Shown here: in pieces, positions 1 to 8,914 of the stretch
Layout: every line of letters begins with the position of its first letter
Numbering within the stretch: the first letter of the stretch is position 1
Source of the DNA: Aporhodopirellula rubra
GTDB taxonomy: Bacteria > Planctomycetota > Planctomycetia > Pirellulales > Pirellulaceae
Direction: 5' to 3'
Assembly: GCF_014192335.1 (NCBI RefSeq)
Contig: NZ_JACHXU010000014.1
Coordinates: 62,001 to 126,000 of the forward strand
Length of the DNA: 64,000 nucleotides
Position numbers and translations under genes: made by a program
Notes under the pieces: generated by a model
Databases searched by the model: none
Seen by the model: the letters and a program-made list of their open reading frames with translations, nothing else
What the model was told of the DNA's origin: nothing

Positions 1-422
1 TCGCTTGTCGCTCCCGAGCCGAGTCGTTCGACAAGCGTGAATTGCTTTTGCAGGCGAGTGTAAATTTCCTTTGAGTGAAGGTTTGCTGGGTTGGATCTCG
101 CCGGGGCTGGTTCGGTATCTTGGACGGCGTCCGATGGTGCGTCTGGTGCTTGTTCGGTGTGTGCGTAGGAGGGAACATCGTCTAGGTATTGCTGTTTCCA
201 GTGTTGAGACAACGCGAGTAATTCGTCGCGTGCGAAACCATGCAGTTCTTCATCTAAATCGCCAATCAACGACTCAACATTCGGTTCACCTTCGCCTTCC
301 CGCCATGCCCGTTCGTACTCGTCACAGATCGCATCGATTGCGAACAAGTCATCTTGGCTGAGTGCTCGCTTTTGGGATGGGCTGTGCAAATCATGGTGGG
401 AATCGTGTGGCGCGGTCGACAT
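1..422 (-). CDS. Ser/Thr protein kinase, N-terminal part, runs off the window
   Basis: This minus-strand reading frame is open from an ATG at 422 to the left edge, about 140 codons. It begins MSTAPHDSHHD and carries the motif ICDEYERAWREG around residue 32. An Asp/Glu-rich pre-kinase segment with this motif is common in planctomycete Ser/Thr kinases. The last visible residues, FTLVERLGSGATS, look like the start of a glycine-rich ATP loop, so the catalytic domain lies outside the window. Its ATG shares one base with the stop codon of the sigma-factor gene (TGATG), which suggests translational coupling. The kinase assignment rests on the N-terminus and context because the catalytic motifs cannot be seen. 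It could regulate, or be regulated with, the sigma factor. Confidence 0.72.
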   Translation of the reverse strand, partial: MSTAPHDSHHDLHSPSQKRALSQDDLFAIDAICDEYERAWREGEGEPNVESLIGDLDEELHGFARDELLALSQHWKQQYLDDVPSYAHTEQAPDAPSDAVQDTEPAPARSNPANLHSKEIYTRLQKQFTLVERLGSGATS

Positions 423-1021
423 CACTCGGTCTCCGGCTGTTGGCCGTGTGATAGCCAGATTTCTCGAATGAGTTGCAATTTGCGTTCGACGCTGCGCACT
501 GCGACGTTGACCTCTTTAGCCACTTCTTCGTTGGTGAAACCGTCCATCTTGAGAATCGCGACCCGACGCAGAAGCGGTGTTCGCAAGCAATCCAATAACA
601 CCGTCACTTGTTCGTTGAGCAGCATTACCTCGTCGGGCGGCAACGTGCTCGACGCCAGTTCCAACGTGTGAAGTTCACGATGGTCGCGACGCAGCGCCGA
701 TCGTTTGAGACGCAGTTCATCGCGTGACAACCGTGCGGCCCGTCGAGCCGTGATCGTCATGAGGACTGGCCACAGCGATTCACGGTCGGTAACCCAAGGA
801 AAGGCACCGTCCGCAGCATCGAGACAGAAATGACCGAATGCACTTCGCGCGACATCCTCAGCATCATCGTTTCGCTCTCGACGCATTCCAAACTTTGAAA
901 ACGCAACACGTACCATTCGTGGAGCGTACTTGTTCCAAAGTTGTGTCACGCCATCGTCGTTACCGACACGCAGTAGATCCATCGCACGCGTCACAGACCC
1001 GAACTCGTGAATCGATTCCAT
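422..1021 (-). CDS. ECF-type RNA polymerase sigma factor
   Basis: About 199 residues from the chosen ATG at 1021, which has a GGAGG eight bases upstream. An in-frame ATG at 1054 would add eleven residues but lacks such a site. The N-terminal half resembles a sigma region 2 (AMDLLRVGNDDGVTQLWNKY, DDAEDVARSAFGHF). The C-terminal half carries a region 4 helix-turn-helix (MDGFTNEEVAKEVNVAVRSV, then ERKLQLIREIW). This layout matches the ECF sigma factors expanded in planctomycetes and often found beside Ser/Thr kinases. No anti-sigma factor is visible. The stop overlaps the start of the downstream kinase, so the two are probably made together. Confidence 0.85.
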   Translation of the reverse strand: MESIHEFGSVTRAMDLLRVGNDDGVTQLWNKYAPRMVRVAFSKFGMRRERNDDAEDVARSAFGHFCLDAADGAFPWVTDRESLWPVLMTITARRAARLSRDELRLKRSALRRDHRELHTLELASSTLPPDEVMLLNEQVTVLLDCLRTPLLRRVAILKMDGFTNEEVAKEVNVAVRSVERKLQLIREIWLSHGQQPETE

Positions 1022-1415
1022 AGAATGCCTCCAGTCAAATAGATGATACAGCAAACATTGGATCGCAATCGGCGAACATGTCGGTTTCCACGTTCGCTTC
1101 AGTTTGCCCCAATCTCATCCCCGCCGGAGGTGCCGCGTCTCACGCTCATTCGCGATGAAGCATGCTCGCAAGGAACACCGCCTTGAATGCCCATGCGGTG
1201 TCGAATTGAGCCGAAATCGTGACACAAAAAAATACTTTTGACTTTTTCAGAAATTCGTGACGGGTAGAGAACACCGACAGTAATGTAATTCTTGCGGAAA
1301 ACAATCCCCCGGTAAGCCCGTATAGGGTGTTCATTTTTAACAGGGTAGTGTACGTCCGTTCTTTCGGTCCTCGTTGGGCCGCTGCCGTTCTTTCTTGCTT
1401 TTGGGAGTCGTATTT
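1022..1415. other. Divergent intergenic region between sigma factor and DUF1559 gene
   Basis: 394 bases separating two divergently transcribed genes, so promoters for both should lie here. There is an A/T-rich patch around 1226-1250 and a ribosome-binding GGGAG at 1403-1407 for the DUF1559 gene. I see no convincing -35/-10 pair, RNA gene or conserved short reading frame. Confidence 0.5.
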
Positions 1416-2627
1416 ATGATCCAATCTCGTCGTCAACAAGGTTTCACGCTAGTGGAACTATTGGTTGTCATCGCCATTATCGGTGTGCTTGTCGGGCTGT
1501 TGCTACCAGCCGTTCAGGCAGCCCGCGAAGCAGCTCGTCGGATGAGTTGCAGCAACAACTTCAAACAGATCGGGTTGGGGCTGCATAATTATCATTCGGC
1601 CTTCAATCGCTTGCCACAACAAAGGACCGGTACTCACGCAACGCAAAACTGGCCGGTCTCGTACAGTGATACCGAAAATGTTTTCCAATTGAGTTTTCTC
1701 GTTGGCATTCTCCCCTTCGTCGAGCAGCAGGCCGTTTGGGAACAGATCTCCAATCCGAACGGTTTTCATTCAGACTTGACCACACGCACGCCTCCATGGC
1801 CGGCAATGGGACCGAGTGTTGACAACCACGACAACTACGGCCCGTGGGTAACAGAAATCGTCACGTATCGTTGTCCGAGCGATCCTGGACGTGGCGCACC
1901 AGCGTACGGGCGAACTAACTACGGTGCGTGTCTCGGAGACAGTTGTAACATGCCAAACGGCGACTACATGTGGTGGGATCACTCATCGGATAGTTCCGCG
2001 GCAGGATGGCCTTCCGCAAACGGTGTTGGCCGGGGAACGTTTGTTGCGCGAAAGCAAACGGCGTTTCGTGATATTCTCGACGGCTTGGCCAATACGATCG
2101 CGTGCGGTGAACTGGCAACGGATCTTGGTGATCGCGACAAACGCACATCGACTGTTGAGCAAACCGGGGCATCGGGAATTGGTGACGTTCCGACATCGTG
2201 CCGAGGGAGTATTGCTGCTGATCGACCGAACTTCTGGTCGCCCACTGCGCAGACTCCCGCGGATGCCGACCCCGGCCAAGGGGCACGGTGGGCACGCGGA
2301 TATCAGTGGTCAAGCGCGTTTGCGATTTACAGCGGTGTTTACACCAACTTGCCACCTAACTCGGAGATCTGCCAAGAACTGCCCGCGAGCCAGTGGGGTG
2401 GACCGATGGCTGACCGAGTCAACACCACCGTTTCGAGTCGCCATCAAGGTGGTGCCCACGTTTTGATGGGCGATGGTGCGGTGAAGTTCGTGACAGATTC
2501 TATTGAAGCGGGAAACAGCAACGCGAACATGGTCAACCCTTGGTCGCAACAAGGCATTGCAAGCCCGTACGGTTTGTGGGGCGGTTTGGGAACCAAAGCC
2601 AACAAGGAAATTGGCTCTGAGATCTAG
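1416..2627 (+). CDS. DUF1559 prepilin-like protein (copy 1)
   Basis: About 403 residues from the ATG at 1416, chosen because GGGAG lies nine bases upstream and the protein then begins [16 protein letters not shown], a type IV prepilin cleavage and methylation motif (G/FTLVE). The hydrophobic helix that follows would anchor it in a membrane or pseudopilin fibre. Near the C-terminus is [17 protein letters not shown], the H-X9-DG motif of planctomycete DUF1559 proteins, followed by SPYGLWG. The family occurs in many copies per planctomycete genome and its function is not established; a role in pseudopilus or cell-surface assembly is inferred from the N-terminus. A small lipoprotein gene follows after 47 bases on the same strand. 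Confidence 0.9.
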   Translation: MIQSRRQQGFTLVELLVVIAIIGVLVGLLLPAVQAAREAARRMSCSNNFKQIGLGLHNYHSAFNRLPQQRTGTHATQNWPVSYSDTENVFQLSFLVGILPFVEQQAVWEQISNPNGFHSDLTTRTPPWPAMGPSVDNHDNYGPWVTEIVTYRCPSDPGRGAPAYGRTNYGACLGDSCNMPNGDYMWWDHSSDSSAAGWPSANGVGRGTFVARKQTAFRDILDGLANTIACGELATDLGDRDKRTSTVEQTGASGIGDVPTSCRGSIAADRPNFWSPTAQTPADADPGQGARWARGYQWSSAFAIYSGVYTNLPPNSEICQELPASQWGGPMADRVNTTVSSRHQGGAHVLMGDGAVKFVTDSIEAGNSNANMVNPWSQQGIASPYGLWGGLGTKANKEIGSEI

Positions 2628-2674
2628 GCTACCGCGTACCGTTTGAATCCCACTTTGCAAAATGAGAGTTTGAA

Positions 2675-2914
2675 ATGATATTGAATCGATCCCTAGCGAC
2701 CGTCTGTTTTGCTACGCTGCTGGTCGTCACCGTAGGATGTAGCGGACGCGCCACAGAGTCTGTCTACGACGCAGACGAGATGGCGAAGTACCGGTCGTCA
2801 CCGGAGCAAATTGCGGCGGCGATGAAAGCTAGTCAGAAGGCGGCGATTCCTGATCCCAAGCAGATCAAGGAAATGGCCAAAAAATCCGCCCGCTTGGCTG
2901 CTGATTCGAGATGA
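2675..2914 (+). CDS. Small lipoprotein downstream of DUF1559 copy 1
   Basis: 79 residues with a basic start (MILNR), a hydrophobic stretch and the lipobox-like VTVGC ending at about residue 22, so it is probably lipid-anchored. The mature part is short, charged and predicted helical (EQIAAAMKASQKAAIPDPKQ). GAGAG lies just ahead of the ATG. The 47-base gap from the DUF1559 stop and the shared strand suggest an operon. No enzymatic motif is present. A comparable pairing is seen at 27097-28581. Confidence 0.75.
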   Translation: MILNRSLATVCFATLLVVTVGCSGRATESVYDADEMAKYRSSPEQIAAAMKASQKAAIPDPKQIKEMAKKSARLAADSR

Positions 2915-2994
2915 TACGCGTCGTAAAATCAGACGCCGATTCGTGTCGCTGAACGAGCGAGACTTCGCCAAAACCGCTTCGCATCAGCGAGGAA

Positions 2995-3027
2995 ACAAAC
3001 CGTCTGCATTTTATGCCGACGGTTTGT
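2995..3027 (+). terminator. Probable terminator after the DUF1559/lipoprotein pair
   Basis: A perfect ten-base inverted repeat (ACAAACCGTC at 2995-3004 against GACGGTTTGT at 3018-3027). The loop can form three further pairs (GCA/TGC). It lies 80 bases after the lipoprotein stop. The following bases are only moderately T-rich (CGTTTGGTG), so it may be a weak intrinsic terminator or an RNA-stabilising hairpin. Confidence 0.5.
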
Positions 3028-3150
3028 CGTTTGGTGTTGTCCGTTATGGCATTCGTGCATCAATTTCGGTTTGTAGGCCCCAGTGCTTGAACCGGTCGCG
3101 CGAGTGGCATGGATCGACGCTGCCCAATTTTCTCAGCAGAGAGCACGGTG

Positions 3151-6100
3151 ATGACGGAATACGCAGTTTGCGGAAGAAACGTGTTTCGATTTTCGAACGG
3201 GCATCGGTTCGCGTTCGTGTTTTGTTTCGCTGCCGTGATGACGGGGGTTTCGCAAACTGGTTGCGAGCGATCGCCAGTGCCTGAGCGGAACCAGCAGTCT
3301 CTCGTTATCAACAAAATGATGCCGGAGGAAACCGAGTCTCGCCGTAAAGCGGATGCTGAAGTTTCTTCGGAGACGCAGGTCGCCGCTTCGCAACGCGTGA
3401 CAGGTCCCTTGACTGGTCGGGGCAACTCCGATCCATCCAACCGTGATGAGCTTATTGCCGAGTTCACGCGGTTGTTGGATTTGGGACAAGACGAGCAGGC
3501 CGAAAATATCCTTCGGCAAATGCTGATTGGAGACCCAGAAGACTTCGAAGCCCTTTTTCATCTTGCCCGCATCACTTTCAATCGTGGTCAGCATGATGAA
3601 GGTTTGAATCTGATCTCTGCGATTCCGCCCTCGCACCCACAACTCGGGATCCCGGCGTTGGGAGTGGCCGCAGATTGGTGTTTCGAGCTCAAGCGATTCG
3701 ATGGCGCTGAGAGACGTTATTTGCAGATAGCCAAACGCAATCCGCAGATCAGCGTCCCCTTTCGGCAGTTAGCCTATTTGTACAATCGCCAGGGCCGACG
3801 GCACGAAGCCGTTGAAATGACGAGGCGACTTTGTTTGGCGGGCGACGTTACCCAGGAGGAGTTGCTGACTCTCGTCGTAGAATCGGATGCGATCTACTAT
3901 TCACCAGAGATGGAGGCGGCGAAAGGAACTCGGCCCTATTGGCCGATCGGTGAAATGGGTCAGGCACGTTACTTGTGGACGCAATCGCGATATTCCGAGG
4001 CCGCCGAACTGATTGAGCCGCTGCTCGTCGATGGGACTGCCAATGCCTCCGAGATTGCCTTCTACGGTGCCGCGATGAGTGAAGCTCAAACGTTGGAGAA
4101 ATTCGCGTGGTGGTTGGAACGAGTCACCGATGAGGTACAGCAATTTCCGGAGTATTGGTCGGCTATAGGAACGTACCAATTGGCGAATGCACGTTTTGAA
4201 TCCGCGGTTCGTTGCCTTGCCGAAGCAATCCGTCGCGATCCCACCGACATTCGCTCTACCCGCCGGATGGTCAGTGCGTTCCGGTCGCTCGGCGATGTTG
4301 ATCAGGTTGATCGTTGGACGCAACGGTTTGAATACCTGATCGAGACGTTGGAAGCCAGTCGCACAATCATCGATGAAGGATCGAGTGAACAGGATATTGA
4401 AAGATTCGCTACGTTGTTGCAACAAGACGGGCGAAACGTGGAGGCGTTGGTGTGGCGATGGATTTACGCGATGCGAACGAACGCGGGTCAGCAAACTTTC
4501 GAGCGACTCAGTGCACGGCGGGTAGCGGTTCTGCGCGAAGGTACAGCCTTCCCGGATTCATCGACGCTTCTGCGGAGCATTGATGTCGATCAGTTTCCGC
4601 TGCCAGAATGGGAAAGTGATTTCGACACGAACAACGAACCGGCGTCCCCGAGTATCGTCGTCAATCAAATTGAAACACCAAGGTTCAAAAATGTCGCGGG
4701 GAGTGCTGGTGTCACACACGCGTACCGCGTCGACGTGGACGGTCGAGAGTCGGGTTTTACGATTTACCAAACGTTTGGTGGCGGTGTTGCGGTGATCGAC
4801 TTTGATCTCGACGGACTCCCGGACTTGTATTTCGCACAGGGCGCCTCCGAATCGCCGCACGCTTCGGCAATCGAATCGGATGCCATGTACCGAAATTTGT
4901 CTGGCGCTGACGAGATGCAGTTGAATGATGTCACACTCCCATGCGGATTGATCGAAGATCGCTATACGCTCGGCGTTACGTCAGGAGATTGGAACCAGGA
5001 CGGATTCCCCGATCTCGTCATCGCGAATTTGGGACCGGATTGTTTGTGCCTCAACCAGGGAGACGGAACCTTCGTTCCTATCACGCTCAACCCCGGTGAG
5101 CCGTCCCAGCGGTTGAGCACATCGGTAGCAATCGCTGATGTCGACAACGACCAACTGCCGGACATCTACATGGCGAATTACCTCAATGACGCAGATCTAT
5201 CGCGGCGTCCACCCGTGGACGCGTCCGGGATGCCGACCGCACCAGTCAACCCGACTTCGTTCGTCCGCGCAAACGACGACGTGTTCGTCAACGACGGCGC
5301 CGGCAACTGGGTGTGCGAGCGTGTGGGAAGCGCTGAATCGGATGCGAGCACGAGTCTCGGGATTTTGATTGGGGACCTCACCGAACAATCGGGGAATGAA
5401 ATTTTTGTTGCCAATGACGAACTTCCAAATCAGCTCTGGTGTCATCAATCACTCGCCCACGAGTGGACTGATTCTGCGGTGTCGCGTGGGTGCGCCTACG
5501 CCAGTCTCGGATCACCCACTGGTGCGATGGGAATTGCGGCAGCCGACTTCGACGGTTCAGGAACGCTTGATCTTCACGTCACCAATTTTTACAAGGAGTC
5601 GTCCAACTTCTATGTCAGCGATGGAGGTCTGTTTCGCGACCTCAACGTCCGTTACGGTTTCGACCGAATGACATCGTTGATGCTCGGTTTCGGCTGCCAA
5701 TCAATTGATTATTCCAATAACGGAATTCCGGACTTGGCGATCGTGAACGGGCACGTTGAGAATCTCGAGTCCAAGGGACAGCCGTTTCGACAGCCTATGC
5801 AACTGCTCGCTAATCGCGGAGACCGTTTTGAATCCTTGGACGTCGATGATGTCTCTGGTTATTGGTCGGCAAGCCATCTCGGTCGAGCGCTCGCTCGCGT
5901 TGATCTGGATCGAGACGGTCGCTCGGATCTAGTGGCGACCGACTTAAGCGAACCGGCCGCGATTTTGATAAACCTCACGGTATCCAATCATCATTGGATT
6001 GACTTACAGTTGTTCGGCACGCAGAGTGAGCGTGACGCAGTCGGTGCAACGATCGAAGTACACCGGGGAGATGTGATCACGTCTCACTGGCGCACGGCGG

Positions 6101-6297
6101 GAGACGGCTATTTGTGCAACAACGAGTCGAGTATCCATGTCGGGTTGGGAGATCACAGCACCGTCGACAAGGTGATCGTGAACTGGCCGAGCGGACACCA
6201 CCAATCGTTTGAACACCTCAAGGTTGATCGTGTTTATCAGCTCGTCGAATTCGACGTGGGTGCCTTTGAAACCAAGACCACCGTTTCAGCGCATTAG
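3151..6297 (+). CDS. TPR/FG-GAP-repeat protein with C-terminal ASPIC/UnbV domain, probable lipoprotein
   Basis: About 1048 residues from the ATG at 3151; an in-frame ATG at 3109 would add 14. Neither has a strong ribosome-binding site, but 3151 places a short basic segment ahead of a hydrophobic helix and a Cys (SQTGC), an imperfect lipobox. The first half has TPR-like helical repeats (for example AENILRQMLIGDPEDFEALF). The second half has at least six FG-GAP/VCBS-type Asp-rich repeats (DFDLDGLPDLYFA, GDWNQDGFPDLVIA, DFDGSGTLDLHV and others), which normally form a calcium-binding beta-propeller. The end matches ASPIC/UnbV (DAVGATIEVHRGD, VGLGDHS, VNWPSG). The architecture is CRTAC1-like and common in planctomycetes. 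A surface protein-interaction role is inferred; no substrate is known. Confidence 0.85.
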   Translation: MTEYAVCGRNVFRFSNGHRFAFVFCFAAVMTGVSQTGCERSPVPERNQQSLVINKMMPEETESRRKADAEVSSETQVAASQRVTGPLTGRGNSDPSNRDELIAEFTRLLDLGQDEQAENILRQMLIGDPEDFEALFHLARITFNRGQHDEGLNLISAIPPSHPQLGIPALGVAADWCFELKRFDGAERRYLQIAKRNPQISVPFRQLAYLYNRQGRRHEAVEMTRRLCLAGDVTQEELLTLVVESDAIYYSPEMEAAKGTRPYWPIGEMGQARYLWTQSRYSEAAELIEPLLVDGTANASEIAFYGAAMSEAQTLEKFAWWLERVTDEVQQFPEYWSAIGTYQLANARFESAVRCLAEAIRRDPTDIRSTRRMVSAFRSLGDVDQVDRWTQRFEYLIETLEASRTIIDEGSSEQDIERFATLLQQDGRNVEALVWRWIYAMRTNAGQQTFERLSARRVAVLREGTAFPDSSTLLRSIDVDQFPLPEWESDFDTNNEPASPSIVVNQIETPRFKNVAGSAGVTHAYRVDVDGRESGFTIYQTFGGGVAVIDFDLDGLPDLYFAQGASESPHASAIESDAMYRNLSGADEMQLNDVTLPCGLIEDRYTLGVTSGDWNQDGFPDLVIANLGPDCLCLNQGDGTFVPITLNPGEPSQRLSTSVAIADVDNDQLPDIYMANYLNDADLSRRPPVDASGMPTAPVNPTSFVRANDDVFVNDGAGNWVCERVGSAESDASTSLGILIGDLTEQSGNEIFVANDELPNQLWCHQSLAHEWTDSAVSRGCAYASLGSPTGAMGIAAADFDGSGTLDLHVTNFYKESSNFYVSDGGLFRDLNVRYGFDRMTSLMLGFGCQSIDYSNNGIPDLAIVNGHVENLESKGQPFRQPMQLLANRGDRFESLDVDDVSGYWSASHLGRALARVDLDRDGRSDLVATDLSEPAAILINLTVSNHHWIDLQLFGTQSERDAVGATIEVHRGDVITSHWRTAGDGYLCNNESSIHVGLGDHSTVDKVIVNWPSGHHQSFEHLKVDRVYQLVEFDVGAFETKTTVSAH

Positions 6298-6334
6298 CGT
6301 CGCTAGTGCACTGAAGGAATCCTTGGTCGTCAAT

Positions 6335-6781
6335 CTACTTTTCCGGTCGGCTTTGTTCGTCGGATTTCATTCGCGGCAAGGCAACACCGGTGACGTAGGG
6401 TTTGATCGCCTGCATCAGGAAATCAATATTGGCTTTGGTGAAATAGCCGGCGACGTTTTTCTCATATGCTAGACGCAGGTCGCGTTCGTGTTCGGACGTC
6501 GTGAGGACGAAAACAACGGCGGACTTTAGGTCGGGATCCGAGCGGATCTCGTCAAGGAACTCATGCCCGTTCATGCCCGTCATGTTGAGGTCGAGAAAGA
6601 TGATGTAGTCGCTTCGGGCGCCTCCGACGAATTCATCTCGAAGCAAATGGATGGCCTCACTGCCGTCTTTTGCGAAACGCATTTCCTGTTTGATGTCGTG
6701 TTTCTTGAGCGCGCGTCTGAACACCTCCATGTCCAACTCGTCGTCTTCCACTAGTACGAACGTCATCTTGATTGATTCCAT
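6335..6781 (-). CDS. Single-domain response regulator, Rcp1-like
   Basis: 148 residues forming one receiver domain and nothing else. The acidic pair sits in FVLVEDDELD, the phosphoacceptor is Asp64 in FLDLNMTGMNG, the conserved Thr/Ser lies in VLTTSE and the Lys in YFTKA. Such stand-alone receivers with the VEDDELD start typically pair with phytochrome-type histidine kinases. The ATG at 6781 has GAGG about nine bases upstream; an internal ATG at 6766 is possible. It starts 11 bases after the stop of the histidine kinase gene on the same strand, so the two form an operon and probably a phosphorelay pair. Confidence 0.9.
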   Translation of the reverse strand: MESIKMTFVLVEDDELDMEVFRRALKKHDIKQEMRFAKDGSEAIHLLRDEFVGGARSDYIIFLDLNMTGMNGHEFLDEIRSDPDLKSAVVFVLTTSEHERDLRLAYEKNVAGYFTKANIDFLMQAIKPYVTGVALPRMKSDEQSRPEK

Positions 6782-6792
6782 TTTGAATGACC

Positions 6793-8739
6793 TCAGGCGC
6801 TGGAAGATGCATTAACATCATGCACCTTACCCGACTTCTGAAGCGGCCATGTAAAGCTGAACGTGCTGCCTTGCCCCTCACTCGAATCGACGTGAATTTC
6901 GCCTCCGACGATTTCAATTTGCTTTTTGACGATAGCGAGGCCCATTCCGCTGCCTTCAACTTGAAGAGACGATGCGCGCTGGTACATCTGAAAGATTCGC
7001 TCGTGGAACCGGGGGGCGATCCCGATTCCGTTATCAATGACTGCGAACTCCAACATACCACCATTTAGGTTACCTGTAACCTGGATACGGCCATCGGGGC
7101 CCTTGTCGTTGTACTTAATCGCGTTTGCGATCAGATTGAGCAGCACCTGTTGCAGTGGTGTTTTCAATGTTTCAATGACCGGCAAATCGCAGTCGACGGA
7201 AATTTGTACCCCGTTGGAAACGTCCATGATATCGAGCACGGAGTCGACGAGTTCATGGACGTCCACCTTCTCAACTCGCTGCGCGGTTCGTCCCACGCGG
7301 GAATAACTGAGCAGATCGTCGAGCAGGCTTTCCATTTTCGTGACACGTCCTTGCATTTGCAGGAGGTGTTTTTGCGAGTCTTCGCTCAGCAAGCCTTCGC
7401 AGTCTTCTTGAACCCACTCGGCGAGGCATCGCAATCCACGCAGCGGTGATTTGAGGTCGTGCGAGGCCACGTAGGCAAAGTTGTCGAGTTCTTGGTTCGA
7501 CTCCTCGAGCATGACTGCTTTTTGGGACAGCTCCTCGGAGAGTGATTGTGACCGCTGGAGCAGTTCTTTCGTTTGTTGGTTCTTGCGACTGAATACTTCC
7601 GCGGCACGTGCCATGCGGCCGATTTCATCATTTCGCCCGACCGCCGGAATGGATTCGATCGTTTCACCCTGGGCGAGTCTCAAGAATGTTTTTGTCAGGT
7701 TTGAAATCGGATCGAAGATCACTTTCGAAAGGCGAAACGCAAGGATCGCGGCAATCATCACCGCCAATGCTGCGGCTAAGACGCCGAAAACGCGGCTGCG
7801 TGTCACCGCCCACTGTCGTGCCGCACGGCTGGCTTCTCGCTGTTCGCCGACGAGGTCTTTGATTTCGTTTGAATAGTGCACGAACTCCGAAATTTGTCCG
7901 GCCATGACCACATTGACATAGAACATGTAACCACGCGTCGCCTGCACCGCACGCACACCGAGTGATTGGAAGTTCGCGAGCGCTGTCAGCACCCGTTGTT
8001 TCGCCTCAGCTGCGTCTTCGTCATCGGCGGGCAACTCGATTCGCCGCACCTCTGATTGCGATTCCTTCAAACTGTCGAGCATCCTTTCGTAATCATCCGA
8101 GCTCGGTTGAATGAAATAACGAAGCATGTTCTTACGAGCCGTTGAGAAGGCACGCACCGCGACCAAAAGTCTTCGTGACGCATCGTTCTCGTCGAGGGTA
8201 ACGAGGTATTTCTCGAGTTTCGCAAGAGAGTCGTCGACCTCCGATTCCTGGCGGAGCAACTTGTTTTGGAACAGGTCGGTTCGGACGTTCCGTTCCGCTG
8301 AGGCGAGTTGCAGTTGGTCGCCGAAGGAGGCGATCAACTCACGCATTTGGTCCAGTTTGTCGGTGAGTGGATCGTTCTCGCCGACCTTTTTCTTGAGCCC
8401 ATCGATTGCCGTCAGCAATTGAGATTGCAGTTCATGTGCTGTGTTGTACTGAGCGTCGGCGCCCGTTTGCGCATAATTCTCGGCGCTGGCTTTGAGTTGC
8501 AGGGCACCTCGGTTGACTTGCAGCACCTCGGTCGCAATTTGATCGGAAGATTCAATTGCCCGGAAATTCGACAACAAGACTTCCTGACCGAACCAACCGA
8601 TCATGTTGCTGAGCAGGCAAATCGCGACCAGCAATCCGGTGCCGATGTGCAGACGTCTCTTGAGCGAATTGGCTTCCGAGGGATACATCATGGGCGCGTG
8701 CTCCGTCGACGCAAACGCATTGAGAAAACGCGGACGCAC
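6793..8739 (-). CDS. Membrane sensor histidine kinase
   Basis: 648 residues from the first ATG; an ATG at 8691 with GGAG about ten bases upstream may be the true start. A membrane helix (GLLVAICLLSNMIGWF) is followed by a roughly 270-residue, mostly helical extracytoplasmic sensor region and a second helix (VFGVLAAALAVMIAAILAF). A HAMP-like segment (DPISNLTKTFLRLAQGE, GRNDEIGRMARAAEVF) comes next. The kinase core has the H-box FAYVASHDLKSPLRGL with His427, the N-box NLIANAIKYND, the ATP-lid motif DNGIGIAP and the G-box GSGMGLAIVKK. The H-box type is that of phytochrome-like kinases that use Rcp1 regulators, which fits the regulator encoded next to it. The stimulus is unknown. Confidence 0.9.
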   Translation of the reverse strand: MRPRFLNAFASTEHAPMMYPSEANSLKRRLHIGTGLLVAICLLSNMIGWFGQEVLLSNFRAIESSDQIATEVLQVNRGALQLKASAENYAQTGADAQYNTAHELQSQLLTAIDGLKKKVGENDPLTDKLDQMRELIASFGDQLQLASAERNVRTDLFQNKLLRQESEVDDSLAKLEKYLVTLDENDASRRLLVAVRAFSTARKNMLRYFIQPSSDDYERMLDSLKESQSEVRRIELPADDEDAAEAKQRVLTALANFQSLGVRAVQATRGYMFYVNVVMAGQISEFVHYSNEIKDLVGEQREASRAARQWAVTRSRVFGVLAAALAVMIAAILAFRLSKVIFDPISNLTKTFLRLAQGETIESIPAVGRNDEIGRMARAAEVFSRKNQQTKELLQRSQSLSEELSQKAVMLEESNQELDNFAYVASHDLKSPLRGLRCLAEWVQEDCEGLLSEDSQKHLLQMQGRVTKMESLLDDLLSYSRVGRTAQRVEKVDVHELVDSVLDIMDVSNGVQISVDCDLPVIETLKTPLQQVLLNLIANAIKYNDKGPDGRIQVTGNLNGGMLEFAVIDNGIGIAPRFHERIFQMYQRASSLQVEGSGMGLAIVKKQIEIVGGEIHVDSSEGQGSTFSFTWPLQKSGKVHDVNASSSA

Positions 8740-8914
8740 CGAACCGATCGATCGAGAGAATACGGCATTGCAAGCATGCAGTGTAACAAAGTGGTCGGGA
8801 TGTTAATCGTGGTGCGGAATTGCAGGTGCGTTCGAGTGAATCGGCAAATGATCGTCAGGGTGTGGAGTCTGTGGCATTAAATGGTCCGCAGTCGCTGTCT
8901 ATCCGGGTTGGTGG

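Noticed and set aside
1237-1270. A sigma-70 promoter (TTGACT) ahead of DUF1559 copy 1
   Set aside because: No acceptable -10 element lies at the right distance.
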